DNA from: Cylicocyclus nassatus
Lineage: Eukaryota > Nematoda > Chromadorea > Rhabditida > Strongylidae
Length of the DNA stretch: 64,000 nt
NCBI GenBank assembly: GCA_958299035.1
Contig: CATQJL010000112.1
Location: 47,388,941 to 47,452,940 of the forward strand
Reading direction: 5' to 3'
In this document: piece after piece, positions 46,441 through 58,830 of the stretch
Position numbering within the stretch: the first letter of the stretch is position 1
Layout: each line of letters opens with the position of its first letter
The notes under the pieces: model-generated
What the model was told of the DNA's origin: nothing
What the model saw: only the letters and a program-made list of their open reading frames with translations
The model's database searches: none
Position numbers and translations under genes: made by a program

Positions 46441-46844
46441 TACTAACTTTGACTTGGACAAGCAAGCAAACAAGTTTTTTGACAGATACGCGAGAAGTGC
46501 GGGCAAAGTTACGCACTTTTGTGTGCAGTTACGGTTACCTCACCATATCTCTGCAAAAAGACCCTATATTTTTCCTCAAAGACTACGATTTTCGTAAAGA
46601 GCGTGTCCGAAAACCACTAGAAGCGAGGTTTTGTTACAATTCAAGATCATTAACAATTTGACTAAAATCCACCGGCGAGCTCGGCGAGCTTCAGAGCGTA
46701 CAACGAGAAAAAATTAAATAACGCGAACATCTCGGCAAACTTGCTCATAGAGGTTATCCAACCTGCTGATTACGAAAATCACGTCTGCTCAGCAAGAGAG
46801 CTTCATATTTCAGGGTTATGGTGAAAACTTAGAACGACATGATT

Positions 46845-47450
46845 TATCCAGAATTCACCAGCCCTTCTGTTTTCCTCGATGAGTAGTAGTGTACGGCTAA
46901 TACTTGGCGCTCCATAATCTACAGAAAAAGTACTATCGTAAGGTTCTTGCCGGAATCTACTAGGGGCAATACGCGCTGCTTCACAACTTTTAGGAAGAGA
47001 CGTCCCGCAGAAGGTTTCAAGAACACTGTAATCGGTATATCCAGGGCAAGTTTTATACAAAATGATTCGTCTTGATAAGCTGAGCACAATGCTTTTTTCC
47101 GATTCAGAAATTATTCACTCCAAAGGAAGTTAAGGGCGAGTAGAATCTGGAAACTCGTAATTTTTCCAGAATTCACCAACGCTTTTATCTTTTTTGGAAA
47201 GAAGTCTGCAGCTATTTTCTAGCGCGCTATAATCTACAGGAGAAGCACTATCGAAAATTACTTACTGTTGTCTATTATGTTTGATGTGCGTTGCTTGCAT
47301 CCTTGCAAAAAGGCGTCTGCAGACAAATTGGAGAAAACTGCAAACGAAATATCGAGGACACGCTGTAAATCAAAAGATTTTACTTGATGAGCTAAACACA
47401 ACGCTTCTTTCGGATTCAGAATACATCCATTCCTAAGGAAGTTATGGCGC
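46845..47450. repeat. two ~310 bp tandem copies
   Basis: Shared blocks in the same order: CCAGAATTCACCA (46850, 47167), TATAATCTACAG-like, GTACTATCG/GCACTATCG, CTTGATAAGCTGAGCACAA / CTTGATGAGCTAAACACAA, TTCGGATTCAGAA, GGAAGTTA. Well diverged. A third weak fragment is near 48620-48680 (AAAGATTCGTCTCATCAAGC). Confidence 0.6.
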
Positions 47451-47869
47451 TGCGTAGTTTGCGTGATTCGCGTGATTCCACGGAAACCCCGGAATGTCGC
47501 AAAACTCCAGGAATTTCACGACATACAAAGAAAATCTGCACGTTTTGTGAGCTATTGTAGATAGCAAGAAATAGAGTAGAGCGTAGGACAGTTCAAAAAA
47601 ACTTCGAGACGGAGGCAACGCCCATGTACGCGCATCGTTCGCGGGCGTGTGGACTCTGATGGAATGATGCTCGAGCACGCCGTTTGCGCCGTTTCGCACC
47701 TTAGATTGATCGCCTTAGTGGATCTGGATCTGTATGTCCATACGCAGAAAACAGAAGTGTTCAGCTCATAGTTGAAACTCCTTTTGACAGGTCAGACGAC
47801 TCGGTTCATTCATGATCTATAGATAGTGAATTTTTCTGAGAGAGCAACGTCTCCAAGGAGACGGTGTCA

Positions 47870-48440
47870 TGCGCATGATGAGCAATCAATCGATTGCTGC
47901 AGTGAGGGATCTATCTACTGCACCAAATGCGCAACTGAACCGAAAAAGCCTGTAGATCACACTATAAGAGATAGAGCGATTAAAACTCGCACAGCGTTTT
48001 ACAAAGTACATTTCTTACTGTATGTCAAAAATGATACAATTTTGTGATATTATCAGTGATAAATGATAAAATGATGATATCAATGACAACGACAGATAAG
48101 AATAGCGCTAAATTCATGCGGTCGATTCCCACGTTCATCTTTCATGTAGGTGCAGAATCTCAGCCCAGGCTCGGCGTGAAGCGAGTTGAAACAAAAATGC
48201 CATTCTAAATAAGAATTGGCAGCAATGGCATGTGCCGATGAGAAATCGATCAATTGCTGCAGCGAGGGATCTACCAATTGCACCGAGCAATAGAAGCAGA
48301 AAAGCCTGTAGATCACTTACAATGAGAGAAAGAGCAATAGAAATTCAGTCGTTTCCTACACCACTTTTCTTACCATATGCCAAAATCCAAAAATGTGATA
48401 TTATCAGTGATGAACGATCAAATGCTTAGATCAGTGATAA
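47870..48440. repeat. two ~210 bp direct copies, ~360 bp apart
   Basis: 47879-48070 and 48239-48430 share GATTGCTGCAGTGAGGGATC-like, AAAAGCCTGTAGATCAC, AGAGAYAGAGC-like and TGTGATATTATCAGTGATRA blocks. Non-coding. Confidence 0.7.
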
Positions 48441-48699
48441 GGGTAAATAAAAATTGCCCAATTTTTCGCGATAGTTTTCGATAGTAAGAACTTCGTACCA
48501 GAACCTGCTACTCGCGATTTACGCTGTGACAAATGTTCAAAAAAGCTTTACCATAGAAAATAACAAAGTATCACCATATGTCTACCGTGTCACCATGAAC
48601 TACGGACATACCGTGTACCAAAAGATTCGTCTCATCAAGCTAAAGCCGAGTCTTCTTGCAGATCTCATATAAAGTTGTTCTAAAAAAAGTTACAGTTGA

Positions 48700-48783
48700 A
48701 TCCCGCTTATCCAGCAAATCCCGCGAATCCTGCAAATCCCGTGAAGTCGCAAATCCTGCGAATCCCGACAATCCCGCAATTTT
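48700..48783. repeat. 9-bp minisatellite
   Basis: About nine imperfect tandem copies of AATCCCGCG (variants AATCCTGCA, AATCCCGTG). It lies about 50 bp before a mariner-type MITE. Confidence 0.75.
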
Positions 48784-48831
48784 GGACAAATTCTACCGCT
48801 GCAACTGTAGCTATGGTAAAAATGCTATGTA

Positions 48832-49609
48832 TTAGGTTGGCGGATAATTTCTGTTACACTTTTATTTTTATTTCTTAAAAATCTAAGAAACTTCTGAAAG
48901 TTCTTATTAAAGAGTGTTGGCGGGGTGCAAAGGTTTACCCGCCGGTATTGTCAGATCCGCGGTCCGTGCGCAAAACACCCACTTTCGGTGGGAGTACATT
49001 TTATGGACATTTTTGCCAGCGGACTGACATTGTTCCATGCGATTGGGAAGAGACCGGGCGATGTGGTATTCGGCAGGGTATGGTCCATAGTTTAGCGAAC
49101 ATAGGGGGATGGCACAATCATGTCCGCATACGATCACATAAGCTACATTTTGCGCGATGTCAGCGCACAATGGTATTTTGAATGAAGAATAAACAAATTT
49201 ACAAAAATTATTTTCAACCTTTCCGTATCAAATCCTACACGATGTACACGGAAAATTTTTTTGACGAATTTTTGGTTTTTTCGAGTTGTTTTTGACCTGT
49301 TTTTGGCTGCTAGCGGCACCAGAGTGTTAGCATACAAGAAACGATGCGAAAATATGTTCTAAAAAATTATGGGGGAGAAGAAACACAATTACACGCTGAG
49401 AAAAAATCAAAGAAAGAATGACAATTTTGAATTTGCTTATAAAGTTGTCGTAAACTTGCTGGCTAGTTGTGCATTTGCGGCATCAGTCATACTGTTGTGT
49501 ACGCCCTGCCGTGGCCTACATATGGAGCAAATTTGAAAGCTCTAGGAAACTTCTGGAGCTTTTCAGAATTTTACGATAAAAGTGTAACAGAAATTATCCA
49601 CCAACCTAA
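48832..49609. mobile_element. mariner-type MITE, ~780 bp
   Basis: Ends TTAGGTTGGCGGATAATTTC and the complement of a right end ..AAATTATCCACCAACCTAA (about 30 bp TIR, continuing TGTTACACTTTTA), TA on both sides. The interior has overlapping ~80-codon frames on both strands but no transposase motif. Confidence 0.82.
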
Positions 49610-49878
49610 TATTATGTCAAAATGCTTTCTCGAATTACTTTTTAGTGATTTCGGAATGCTTGAAAAACGTTGCAGATAACTTCTGTCACCATGGTTGTTT
49701 CCTCTCAAAAATACTTCGATGTAATACACAAGATACTAATGATTCCTCGAGCAAGTAAATTCGCAAAACCAATCTCCGACAATTCCTGTAATAATTACCT
49801 TATTCATTCAATACGCAGTGTTGCTGTTTCCAGCTTAATCAATATGCTATTTTCAAGTTTATTGATGTTTATCTGCAG

Positions 49879-49992
49879 AATTCGTTCAAAGTTCCTCCCG
49901 GCAAAGGACAATGCTATGTTCCGAAAGGAGGTAACTGCTACCGATGCGACTGTATGAAACCAGCGAAATGCTACAAAGGAGAGTGCCGCTAA
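49879..49992 (+). CDS. secreted six-cysteine peptide, mature-peptide exon (copy 1)
   Basis: The exon begins in phase 0 after a TTTATCTGCAG acceptor and encodes 37 residues with six cysteines, spacing C-x7-C-x2-C-x1-C-x5-C-x4-C, then TAA at 49990-49992. It matches the copy at 61438-61551 in length, phase, spacing and most residues (core GKGQCYVPKGG; the C-terminal KPAKCYKGECR is identical). Small, basic and cysteine-rich, it fits an extracellular disulfide-bonded peptide; I do not recognise the family. The signal-peptide exon was not found upstream. The mariner-type MITE at 48832-49609, the repeats and the N gap lie there, so exon 1 may be lost, hidden or in the gap. Confidence 0.75.
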   Translation, partial: NSFKVPPGKGQCYVPKGGNCYRCDCMKPAKCYKGECR

Positions 49993-50053
49993 ATCACGCT
50001 TGACTCCAAATCGTCATCATCACTTTATATCCAACTGTGATCGAACCTCTGTG

Positions 50054-50059
50054 AATAAA
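50054..50059 (+). terminator. polyadenylation signal AATAAA
   Basis: AATAAA lies 62 bases after the stop of the six-Cys exon, a usual distance for a nematode 3' end. Confidence 0.5.
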
Positions 50060-50218
50060 ACTTTGTAAGGGGAAAATCTAAAAATTTTGAATCGTTGTCA
50101 TCTGGCAAACGTAATATAAGGCTTCGTCCAGAGTTGCCCATGTGCCAGCGCAAGCTAACGCGTTGTCAGCTTAACCCTGGCAAAAAATACTTTGGACGTA
50201 GCCTCAGATTGGTGCATA

Positions 50219-50613
50219 AAGGCAGTGTCCGGGCAAAAACTCAATTCCTGGAAAATCCACTTGCCGGTGTTATCCGCAACGCTGAATCCGAAAATCCACA
50301 TTAAAAGGCGCGAAAACGGCGAGAACGTTTCCCAAAGCATTACAATTCAAAATTTGACGGTCCTCGCCAAGGCTGAGACGCAGGGTCGCTGCGGTACTTT
50401 ACGATTTACTATTGCGGCATGCGTACTCTGCCGTATAGTAGGAATTCAAACAGATCGGAGGACCCCCGATCGGAGGTGTAAGTTTCCCCACACCATTTTT
50501 CTCTTGCTTTAGGTCGAACTTAATAACCTCGTACTTGCGCTACACTGTGTCTGAGGGGCCACTTTCGCATGGCACTGAAGTCCCGAAACCCCCACCTTGT
50601 CCGGACACTGCCT
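50219..50613. mobile_element. MITE, family A
   Basis: Ends AAGGCAGTGTCCGGGCAA and complement of TTGTCCGGACACTGCCT. Unlike the other copies the flanks read ATA rather than TTAA, so the target duplication has decayed. Non-coding. Confidence 0.7.
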
Positions 50614-50619
50614 ATAGAC

Positions 50620-51703
50620 GCATCCGACTTTGTCTTTTCATACAATTGACGGCTGCTCTTCTCCTCGGTCTTCTCGTGAAAGCCATCTTAAGCATCGCTT
50701 TCTCCTGATTACGATGTATTTGCGTGCATCATAGCTCACTAGACTCTTAAGGCCTTACCCTTTTTTGTATACCTACTTCTGCAACTCTATCGCTGTGGTG
50801 ATATTCTTTCATGTTTTTATGCACATATTTGATTCATTTTATCGATATCCCTCAATATTGTATATATGGGGACTATTGTGGTTGTATTCACTAAATGAAT
50901 TTTTCTGATTAGCTCAATCTTGATAGGAAAACAGATTCATAACCATGAGTTTTGTTGTACGTTGCAAGATGTGGTATCCTGAATCCCACGGAATCTTTCA
51001 TGGAATCGCAGAGTAGATGAGGACGCTCGTGAAAGGTAGGAAAATCATTGCATGGTTTTAAGCTTCAAAAGTTCATCACAGAGGGCACTTTGTGACAGTG
51101 TTACCTAAGCAGATTTTCAAAAAATTTCATTTGTAAGTGCACCGCCGTAAATTCAGGTGGTGAGTTGACAAGTAGATTTCTCTGCTTCATAATTCAGTAC
51201 AATAGCACTAATTTCCTGCTTTAAACTTTGCCATAAAAATAACCACTTTGAACACTTTGGAAATCTCATACCAAATAGCGATAGAATACTTCCGGGTGCG
51301 GAAAGAGTACTGTCCCTCAAGTAAAACTAGAAAGATCGTGATTTCCAGGTATTTCTGGTGGATTGGACGCAGGGTCCGGCACGAGTCGGTTTCTAGGGTT
51401 CCGGAAAACGAAGTCCCCTCTGAATTTCGGAAGTTTTACGAAGTCCCCTTTGACCTACCCGCTTAGGAGAAGATGAAAACAAGAAAGATGTACTAGTCTG
51501 AAAGAAGAGACCTAAGATAAGAGTGAAAATCCAAATTGGAGCTGAATACTAGGCATGCACAAGACTTTGGCATTAGAGCACGATATTTAACAAAGCGAGA
51601 AGAAATGAAGGCACAAAAAAACGGAAAGGCAATGATATAAAAATGTCTTCATGCTCAGGGATAGATTTTTGACCGGGGAATCCATCCATGCTAAAAAGAT
51701 CCG
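50620..51703. other. no supported gene
   Basis: Nothing recognised. Confidence 0.3.
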
Positions 51704-51705
51704 AA

Positions 51706-51805
51706 ACTTATGTGAAGTGACGAAAATATATGCTCCAGACGATCTCAGATCGTCTGGTGGCCGTCTGGAGACGAAATTTTGGAAAAGGTACTACTTCACA
51801 TAAGT
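51706..51805. mobile_element. 100-bp mini foldback
   Basis: Inverted ends ACTTATGTGAAGT and complement, enclosing an inner palindrome CCAGACGATCT-c-AGATCGTCTGG and a nearby CCGTCTGGAGACG. It is two palindromes one inside the other. Confidence 0.7.
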
Positions 51806-52147
51806 TTTCAAATCTTTTTACATAATTCTTCCGCAAATAATTTTCTATGTATACAGTTCAATTTTGGTGTCATATGCTTCTGTGTGCGTTGTAAAAAAGC
51901 AATTTGTTTATTTTAGCGTTGCTTTCAAATCGCGCGCACTTTCCGCCGTACACGATAGAGCATGTCAATCGTGCGATAACCTGCCCAAAAAGCTTGTGTT
52001 CGACAAAATGGCGCTTATTCTTGGTGCTCGGTCCCGACTCGTCAAAAACGACATCTCCTTTGCTTTTTGCACCGAAAACGAAGTCCAGCCTGCTTCCAGA
52101 CGATCTGTGCCGGGCCCTGATTGGACGTACATTCCAAGATGGAAATA

Positions 52148-53113
52148 TTAGGTTGATGCATAATTTCTGCACCAAAATAGGTACAGACCGCAATCCGGAA
52201 TAATCCTATATCCCAAGTGGAATTCGATATATCATTAGACAGAGCAAACCTAGCTCTACAAGATAGTTCTCAAATATCTGCACCAGTTTTGATCCACCCG
52301 AAGTTTTGAGCCGAAAACTGAAAAAAAAACCATGCGTTCGAAAGTCTTAAGACCAATCAAAACAAAATCGTAACTTCGTTCAAAAAGCACCTACAAAATT
52401 TCTTTCTTGCTCACGGACATTCCACGTAAGACATTTGTCTATGCGGTTGCTGTATTTTTTTCTCAGCTAGACGATGAGAAAACGAAGTTCTTGATGTTTC
52501 TGCCAAATTAGTGCTAAGATGTTCTAGCACAAACAGTTGTATAGTACATGCCGTTAGCAGTGAAACTTTACATTTTCAGCCTTCTAGAACTGCTATTTCA
52601 CGAGAAATATCGAATCTAGCTCCTTATCCGAATTTTTTCTTGCCTAGTTGCTAAAAATTTGATATTTCTCGTAGCTGCTGTAATGAGCTGAAAATTCAAA
52701 CTCACGCTTCCAAGGTCCTATAGTATACAACTGTCAGTGCTAAAACATCTCAGCATTGTTTTGAAAAAAAACATAAAAAACTTCTTTTTTTCAATTTCTA
52801 GATGAGAGGAATATACAGCAACTGCACAGAGAAATGTCTTATACGAAATGACAGTGCATGAGCAAGTTAGGAATTTTGAAGGATTTCTCCGAACGGAATT
52901 CCAGTTTTTTCTTGTTTTTTGGGGTGCATGGATCTTTTTCGTTTTTGGCTTCAATCTTCGCTTGGATCAAATCTGCTGCAAATCTTCAAGCACTATCTTG
53001 TAGAGCTAGGTTTGCTCTATCTAATGATTATCAAATCCTATTCAGAATATGGGATTATTCCGGATTATTGCGGTCTGTACATATTTTGGTGCACGAATTA
53101 TGCGTCAACCTAA
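52148..53113. mobile_element. mariner-type foldback, 966 bp
   Basis: Ends TTAGGTTGATGCATAATTTC and the complement of the right end, TA on both sides. The inverted similarity continues for most of the element (TACAGACCGCAAT, CTCTACAAGATAG, AAGACATTTGTCT and complements), so the arms are about 450 bp. The 146-codon frame at 52858 is a by-product. Confidence 0.85.
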
Positions 53114-53963
53114 TACATTCTAATATTTTGCAAAAAATGGCGTCAAAAGTTTGCAAGTTCACCCAACGCGGATCCCTATTTGTGACGCATCCAATATCAA
53201 TCCTTGCACTCCCTTTTCTAAGTGTGAGAAATGTGCTAAGATATTTGAAAAATTCATTTGCTTCCAACTTGGATTTTACTGCTTCAGGACTGTGGTAGTG
53301 ACTTCGAAATATCCTAAAAGCAGCCCGCAACTGCACTAAAGAAAAGTTGTTGATTTTCTTTCAACGCAAAGCGCTGCGGTGCAACAGGGTGCGATCAGAA
53401 AACGTAGCACAGAAACTAGGTACAATCGTTTATTGACCCAAAATTGTGATGAAAACAGATGATGTTTTTCTCATCATTCCTGTTACTTTCTGCTAAAATC
53501 TGGATTTGAATCATAGTTTGGATTCCGTTCATTAAGCAAGAACAGTTATGATTATCCTCTTTTCGCGACTCTTTGCGATTTTCTTGGGATATAAGTTCAA
53601 CCGAATTCTCAAGTCGCTGACCTATAATAAGCCTAGGGTTTTGGGGAAGAGATCATATTCTACACAGTACCTGAACTTGAAACTGTCATTTTCGGTGGTA
53701 TAATTATCAATATCCAAAATCGTACTCAAACGCTGCGACACATCGTTGATGCTTGCTCGGACATTCATTCAAATGGACAGAAAGATACAGTTCCAAATTA
53801 AACTTATCTTGCGTTAGTTTTATCTTCAATCTCGCCCACATGTAAGGATTGAAAAACCATAAACTTTCTCTATATATGAGATGTTTTGAGAGATAAATCG
53901 AGACAGTACTTTTTCGGCACCCTATAGAATAGCTACTGAAGGAAGCCCACAACATGCAACATA

Positions 53964-54488
53964 TTAGGTTGTCCCATAAGTCTTTTCACATCTGATTTCT
54001 CACCGTCATAAATCAGTTCTTTTTGTATTTCTACAGTCTGTTCTTCTTGTATTTTTTCAAATGCAGAGTACCATTCGACAGATCAAAGCAAGCTCCACAA
54101 GATGGCATTCAATATTCGCCCAAAGCTTTATCCGCATCGAGTTTCAAGCCACAATGAAAAAAATTTCAAATTTCTGGAAAAACGAAAATTGTCACATCTC
54201 AGTTCAAAACAGCTCTGCAAATTTCCCACTTGCTCATGCATATACTCTCCTCATCAGACATTTATACATACACTTAGCGCATTTTTCCGATGGCCAGAAA
54301 TCAAAAAAAAATAATGAGCTAAATTTTCAAGCTTTGCCTGTAGCGGTTCCGTGTTCCTCGCAAATATGGATCATATAGCTCATACACTCAGAAATACTGC
54401 CACAAATTTTCAATCTTGTGGATGCCCTAGTTCTTGAGGAATATCGATTTAAAGGTCCGGATATGAAAAGACTTGTGCGACAACCTAA
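53964..54488. mobile_element. mariner-type MITE, 525 bp
   Basis: Ends TTAGGTTGTCCCATAAGTCT and the complement of AGACTTGTGCGACAACCTAA, TA on both sides. No transposase; the interior frames lack any mariner D..D motif context. Confidence 0.82.
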
Positions 54489-57172
54489 TAAGTCAACAAG
54501 GTGAATATCTAGTAAACACAGGCCCCAAAATCTTGCTATGAGTCATGGAAAACTGTGTATCGAACGATTGCAGCGTGTCAACAAATCGCTCGCACCTCAG
54601 TTATTATGCAGTTGAGGCAAGTGAGGTTGTGACAATGCGTCATCGTCGTTGAACGAGAACACACTTAATCCGCTTACATTCAAAGGTTGTTTGCTCTTGC
54701 TAATTACTTGTATAGCAAGTTAGGTGATTTGACATTTGCGCTGCTTTAAATTAGATATTCATGCATTACTACCTTTCTGTATGCAAACAAACTAATTCAC
54801 GAATTGTGCTGTCTTTCGCATTCGAATATCTTCTTTTCACTTTCCTGTACTGTTTTGCTGACTAAAATGTGTGAATTTCTCATAGCATATAAATGTGACA
54901 TTACGCCAGCTGATGGTATCGTCAATTTTGATGAATATATAAAGAAATAGTGACTGATCTAGTCCTATATATCTGCCTAATCAATTCGTTGCCATCTAAT
55001 CTGCAATGCTTGTTCGCCACTAAAGCTTCAAAGCTTCTTCAAAAATAGTGCGACTCTATTATTACAGTTTACTAATTAGTTTAGTTTAGTCTTTAGTTTT
55101 ACTCCCCCGCCTTCCATAAAGGCAAATACAGACATGGAAATTCTAGGTTCTCCCGAACATTCCGTCGATCATACAATCATAAAATCCCGTACAATAAAGG
55201 ACACAATGCATTTCCAGCACTTGTTGCAACTTTTAATTCTCCTTCTTATGGTTATAATTTCTAGTCATAATCTCCTAATCATAAATCCTCTAGATAAATG
55301 CTAGAATTTTTCACAATTCGTTTCTCTCTGATCAAAGTTTGGCTAATTTTCAAAAATTTTATTTCAAACTCTTAAAGAAAAGTAGGTAAGCATCACAAAA
55401 GCAAATCCTGGACTGTGCGGCAGTCTTCTAGATTTTTCTGATTTGATATTAGGAGCTTTGAAAGATTATCTCTTTGGAGTGTCGCTTTTTAGTAAAGTCA
55501 TGAAACACGCAAGTGCAACTTCAGTAGAAAAGCTTATTTTGCGACAAGCCCGATTATTATTAATCATTATTTTTGCAAAGCAATTAAGCTTGATCTGCTT
55601 CGGAAAATCACCTTTCTGCAGTTTTCGGCACTTCTATGCGTCAAACGTGTGCAAAAATCCCTGGTTTTTTCCAGGTAATTCTTACAGACTCCAAAGACCG
55701 AATCTATGTAATCTGGAGTGAGCGTGATTGTAGCCAAAGGTTTACTCTACTTTATAGCTCTTGTAGCTTTTCAAAGGTGTTATCAAAAAAATTATCAGAA
55801 AGAGCAAAAATCTGAATTAAATTACGCAAGTGGTTTATCGATCAGTGTTCTCTGAGTTTTTATGACTGATCAAAGCACCGACAAACTTTTGGGATAACGA
55901 TTTTCGTCAGGTTGCAAAAATAATGCTTTCTTCTAGGCCTACTTTCCAGACATCTTTTTTCTTTCAAAATTTCTTTTTCAGTATAGAATCTGCACATCAT
56001 TGAAAAGCTTTCTTTCTTTATCTACTTTCCAACAGTGGTGAAATTGAGCTTCTATCTCATCTGTGCGAATTCCACCCGCATCTCGCATAGCTGCACTCAA
56101 AATCAAAATTTCGTTTCTTTAACTCCTTTGGCCACTCAGACGTAAATGAACGAACTCTTTTGAAAACATAACATCTGTAGGGGATGAATATTGTTTACCC
56201 ATTGCATGTTTAAGTAGATTTTTCGAAATATTATCGACGCCTCCAAGATAAATACTTGCTGCTGGCATTCTAATTGTCAAAAATTGCCCATGAAGGCAAT
56301 CGCCAAAGCTTCGCTCATTTCTTTAAGCTTGAGATTAGAACAATTTTTGCAGAGAAACTCAGCTGTACAGTGTGACTTTCTAGCTTACCACAAACAGGCT
56401 CAAAAAGGTAAACAATTCGGGATTTTATTATTTCTTTTCGCAGAACTCTTTCGTTGTGTTTTCTGTATATATAATACATCTATTACAGGCTTGCAGCTAC
56501 AAAATGGGCTGATTATCAGCTATAGGAACAAAACTTGAAAGGAGTTGTAAGGTCTCAAATACGAAGTCTGCAAAAGAGAACCTTTCGATTTTTTAACGCA
56601 TGGTTTTCTTCCCGTTTGCACTATCAGTATGAGCAGGTGTGCGTCGAGCTACGAAAGGCTTGCTGCTTCTAACGGTTTTGACTACTTCAAAAAATATAAG
56701 GACTGAACAAAGTTATAACTTTTTAAACTACTAAAAGGGACATTATTTTGGCACCAACCTACAACCTATATTCTTCCGTGCAATGTTTTCCCTAGAAGGC
56801 GCATTTAGTTTGCAAAGCATTTCGCAAGCCTATCGATCGTCGGTTAAATCATTTGCATCAATCAGAAATGCTTATTAGTGTTTGCACAACATATGCCACA
56901 ATTTCTGCTTTGTGCATAGGATTTCGTTCAGAAGTTTTTCGTGTCATTTTACATTCGGATTCTGTTCCACAAAAATTTACAATTTTGTTTCTTTGTGACC
57001 ATTTATGCATGCAGAGAGCCGGCTAAATTGGTGTGTAAACGCTATAATTTTTCCATGTTTGAATGTCATAGAATCATAGCATCTTGTACCTTGAGCTGTT
57101 TTCCGAGCTTTGTCAACGGAACAAAAGGGCGACGACGTTGGAACCTCAGCTCGAAAGAAATCATTAACAATC
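54489..57172. other. no supported gene
   Basis: 2.7 kb of AT-rich sequence. Frames such as 55443-55721 and 56284-56538 (+) have no recognisable motif or splice context. I see no repeat structure. Confidence 0.3.
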
Positions 57173-57176
57173 TTAA

Positions 57177-57529
57177 AGGCAGCGTCCAGGCAAGTCTGGA
57201 CGCATGGAGATCTCACGTGGATAGTAATTTTGGGGCCCTAACTAAGCCACTGCCCAACCGGCATTTCATGTAGTGCTCTAACGACTGAGTCATTTTCCTC
57301 GCAACTGGACTCCGCGATCGTATTTCGCATGGCATGGCGCAAAGCGTGGATCCTGGCGCGAAACTGCCATGAATCCATGCGAATACGATTGCGGGGTCCA
57401 GTTTCGAACGGAATATTTCAGCCGTCAGAGCACTACCTGCGCTGCCGCTTGGGCACAGGCTTATTTATGGCCCCAAAATTACTATCCACGTGGAATCCCC
57501 ATATGTCCAGATTTGCCTGGACGCTGCCT
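57177..57529. mobile_element. TTAA-type MITE, family A
   Basis: Ends AGGCAGCGTCCAGGCAA and complement, with perfect TTAA on both sides (57173-57176 and 57530-57533). The interior is a foldback (GGGGCC..GGCCCC, TGGATAGTAATTTTG and TCCACGTGGA-like pairs). Non-coding. Confidence 0.85.
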
Positions 57530-58019
57530 TTAATTCACAGCTAAAAGAACAACCTCAAGGATATACTATGTAATGGCCCGACACAGATGGTCCAATTTCA
57601 AGCTGGGCGTGAGATTCAAACGAACAAATGGCTTGTTGACAGCACACAACCACATTACCCCAAATTTGGTCTATTTGTATACAGTTCTACTCCAAATTAC
57701 ATTATATCAGTAGTTTTAAAAACTTATGTGTTCAAGTATCCGTTCCCTAGTTTGGTTTCTCCACCAACACCAAACCATTTGGATTGGTTTGGAGGATAAG
57801 GATCGGAGAGCTCACATAAGTTTTGGACCATTTCAATTTGGAAGATCAGAATGCTCAAAAATCCATCATATGGTGAAGAGAGCGAATACAGAACCTCTAA
57901 TCAATTGCATCGCCAAATTTTGTATATTGCAGATTCGGCTGGAGTTGGCCTAGGGGTTTTTAACATGTTGAACACCAACAGAGCCTTTGATCAATTACCA
58001 CGAAACTTGTATTTTTGCT

Positions 58020-58830
58020 CGTACACTTCATATTTTGATGGGGCGCCAGGTTGCCATTTGTTAGAGCAAAGCAAGCTCTACAAGATGGTTTGCAAAAGTT
58101 CGCACCAGCTTCACCCACTCTAAGCTTCCACCTAGATCATACGTACTGAAGGCTCAGAGAAGAAAAGAAAAATTCATATCTTCGTTCAAAGAAATTCAAT
58201 GAATCTCCGAGTTGCTCACACAAATTGCACACCACAGACACTCACATGTACCTATGCTGTATTTTCTTCTGCATCTAGGAACGTAGAAAGTACGAAGCTA
58301 TGCTGTTTATACTTGAGTAACTGTATCCTACAAGCCCTTAGAAGTACAACCGTAAATTTCCAGCTTTCCGCAGCCGTAATTTTCATGAAGTATTGATTTT
58401 ATAATGAAACACCCATTTCGGGAAGCTAAATTCGGTACTTTTTGAAAAGTAGGGCATTTGGGAAGCTGAAAAGTTACGATTGTACTGCAAAGGGCTTGCA
58501 GTATATAATTATTATACATGAGTGGAAACAGCATAGCTTCGTTTTTGTATAAGCATAACTTTTTGTTTTCTCGATTTCTAGATGAGAAAGAAATTCAGCA
58601 ACGGTACATATGAGTGTCTGATGTGGCGTGTAATTGGTATGAGCAAGTTGAAGATCCGGAGGATTTTTCTACGAATTTTCCCATTTTTTTGAGGCTTGAG
58701 TACGACTCGAATTTTGGATGCAAACTTACGGTGTGGTCGAAGCTGGTGCGAACTTTCGCATACTGTGTAGAGCTTGCTTTGCTCTATCAACGATACCCTG
58801 CAGTCAAAAAAAAATCAAACATACGAGTTA
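58020..58830. mobile_element. ~810 bp foldback, ends not resolved
   Basis: The left arm (58060-58200: GAGCAAAGCAAGCTCTACA, AGTTCGCACCAGCTTC) and right arm (58580-58800) are complementary in order. Centre blocks GCTATGCTGTTT / AAACAGCATAGC and CAAGCCCTT.. also pair. It resembles the 52148-53113 element (shared CTCTACAAGATRG). Clean termini were not identified. Confidence 0.6.

Noticed and set aside
45811..46597. Open frames of about 190-240 codons across 45811-46597
   Set aside because: They read through the 500 N gap and the primer sequence, so they are not real.
48907..49181. Overlapping ~80-codon frames in the mariner-type MITE as a transposase remnant
   Set aside because: I see none of the usual mariner transposase motifs (such as the catalytic D context) in either strand.
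49670..49957. 95-codon plus-strand frame overlapping the six-Cys exon
   Set aside because: It uses another frame through the exon; the cysteine frame is the one conserved with the second copy.
52858..53298. 146-codon plus-strand ORF
   Set aside because: It begins within a mariner-type foldback arm and runs out of the element; no known domain and no splice context.
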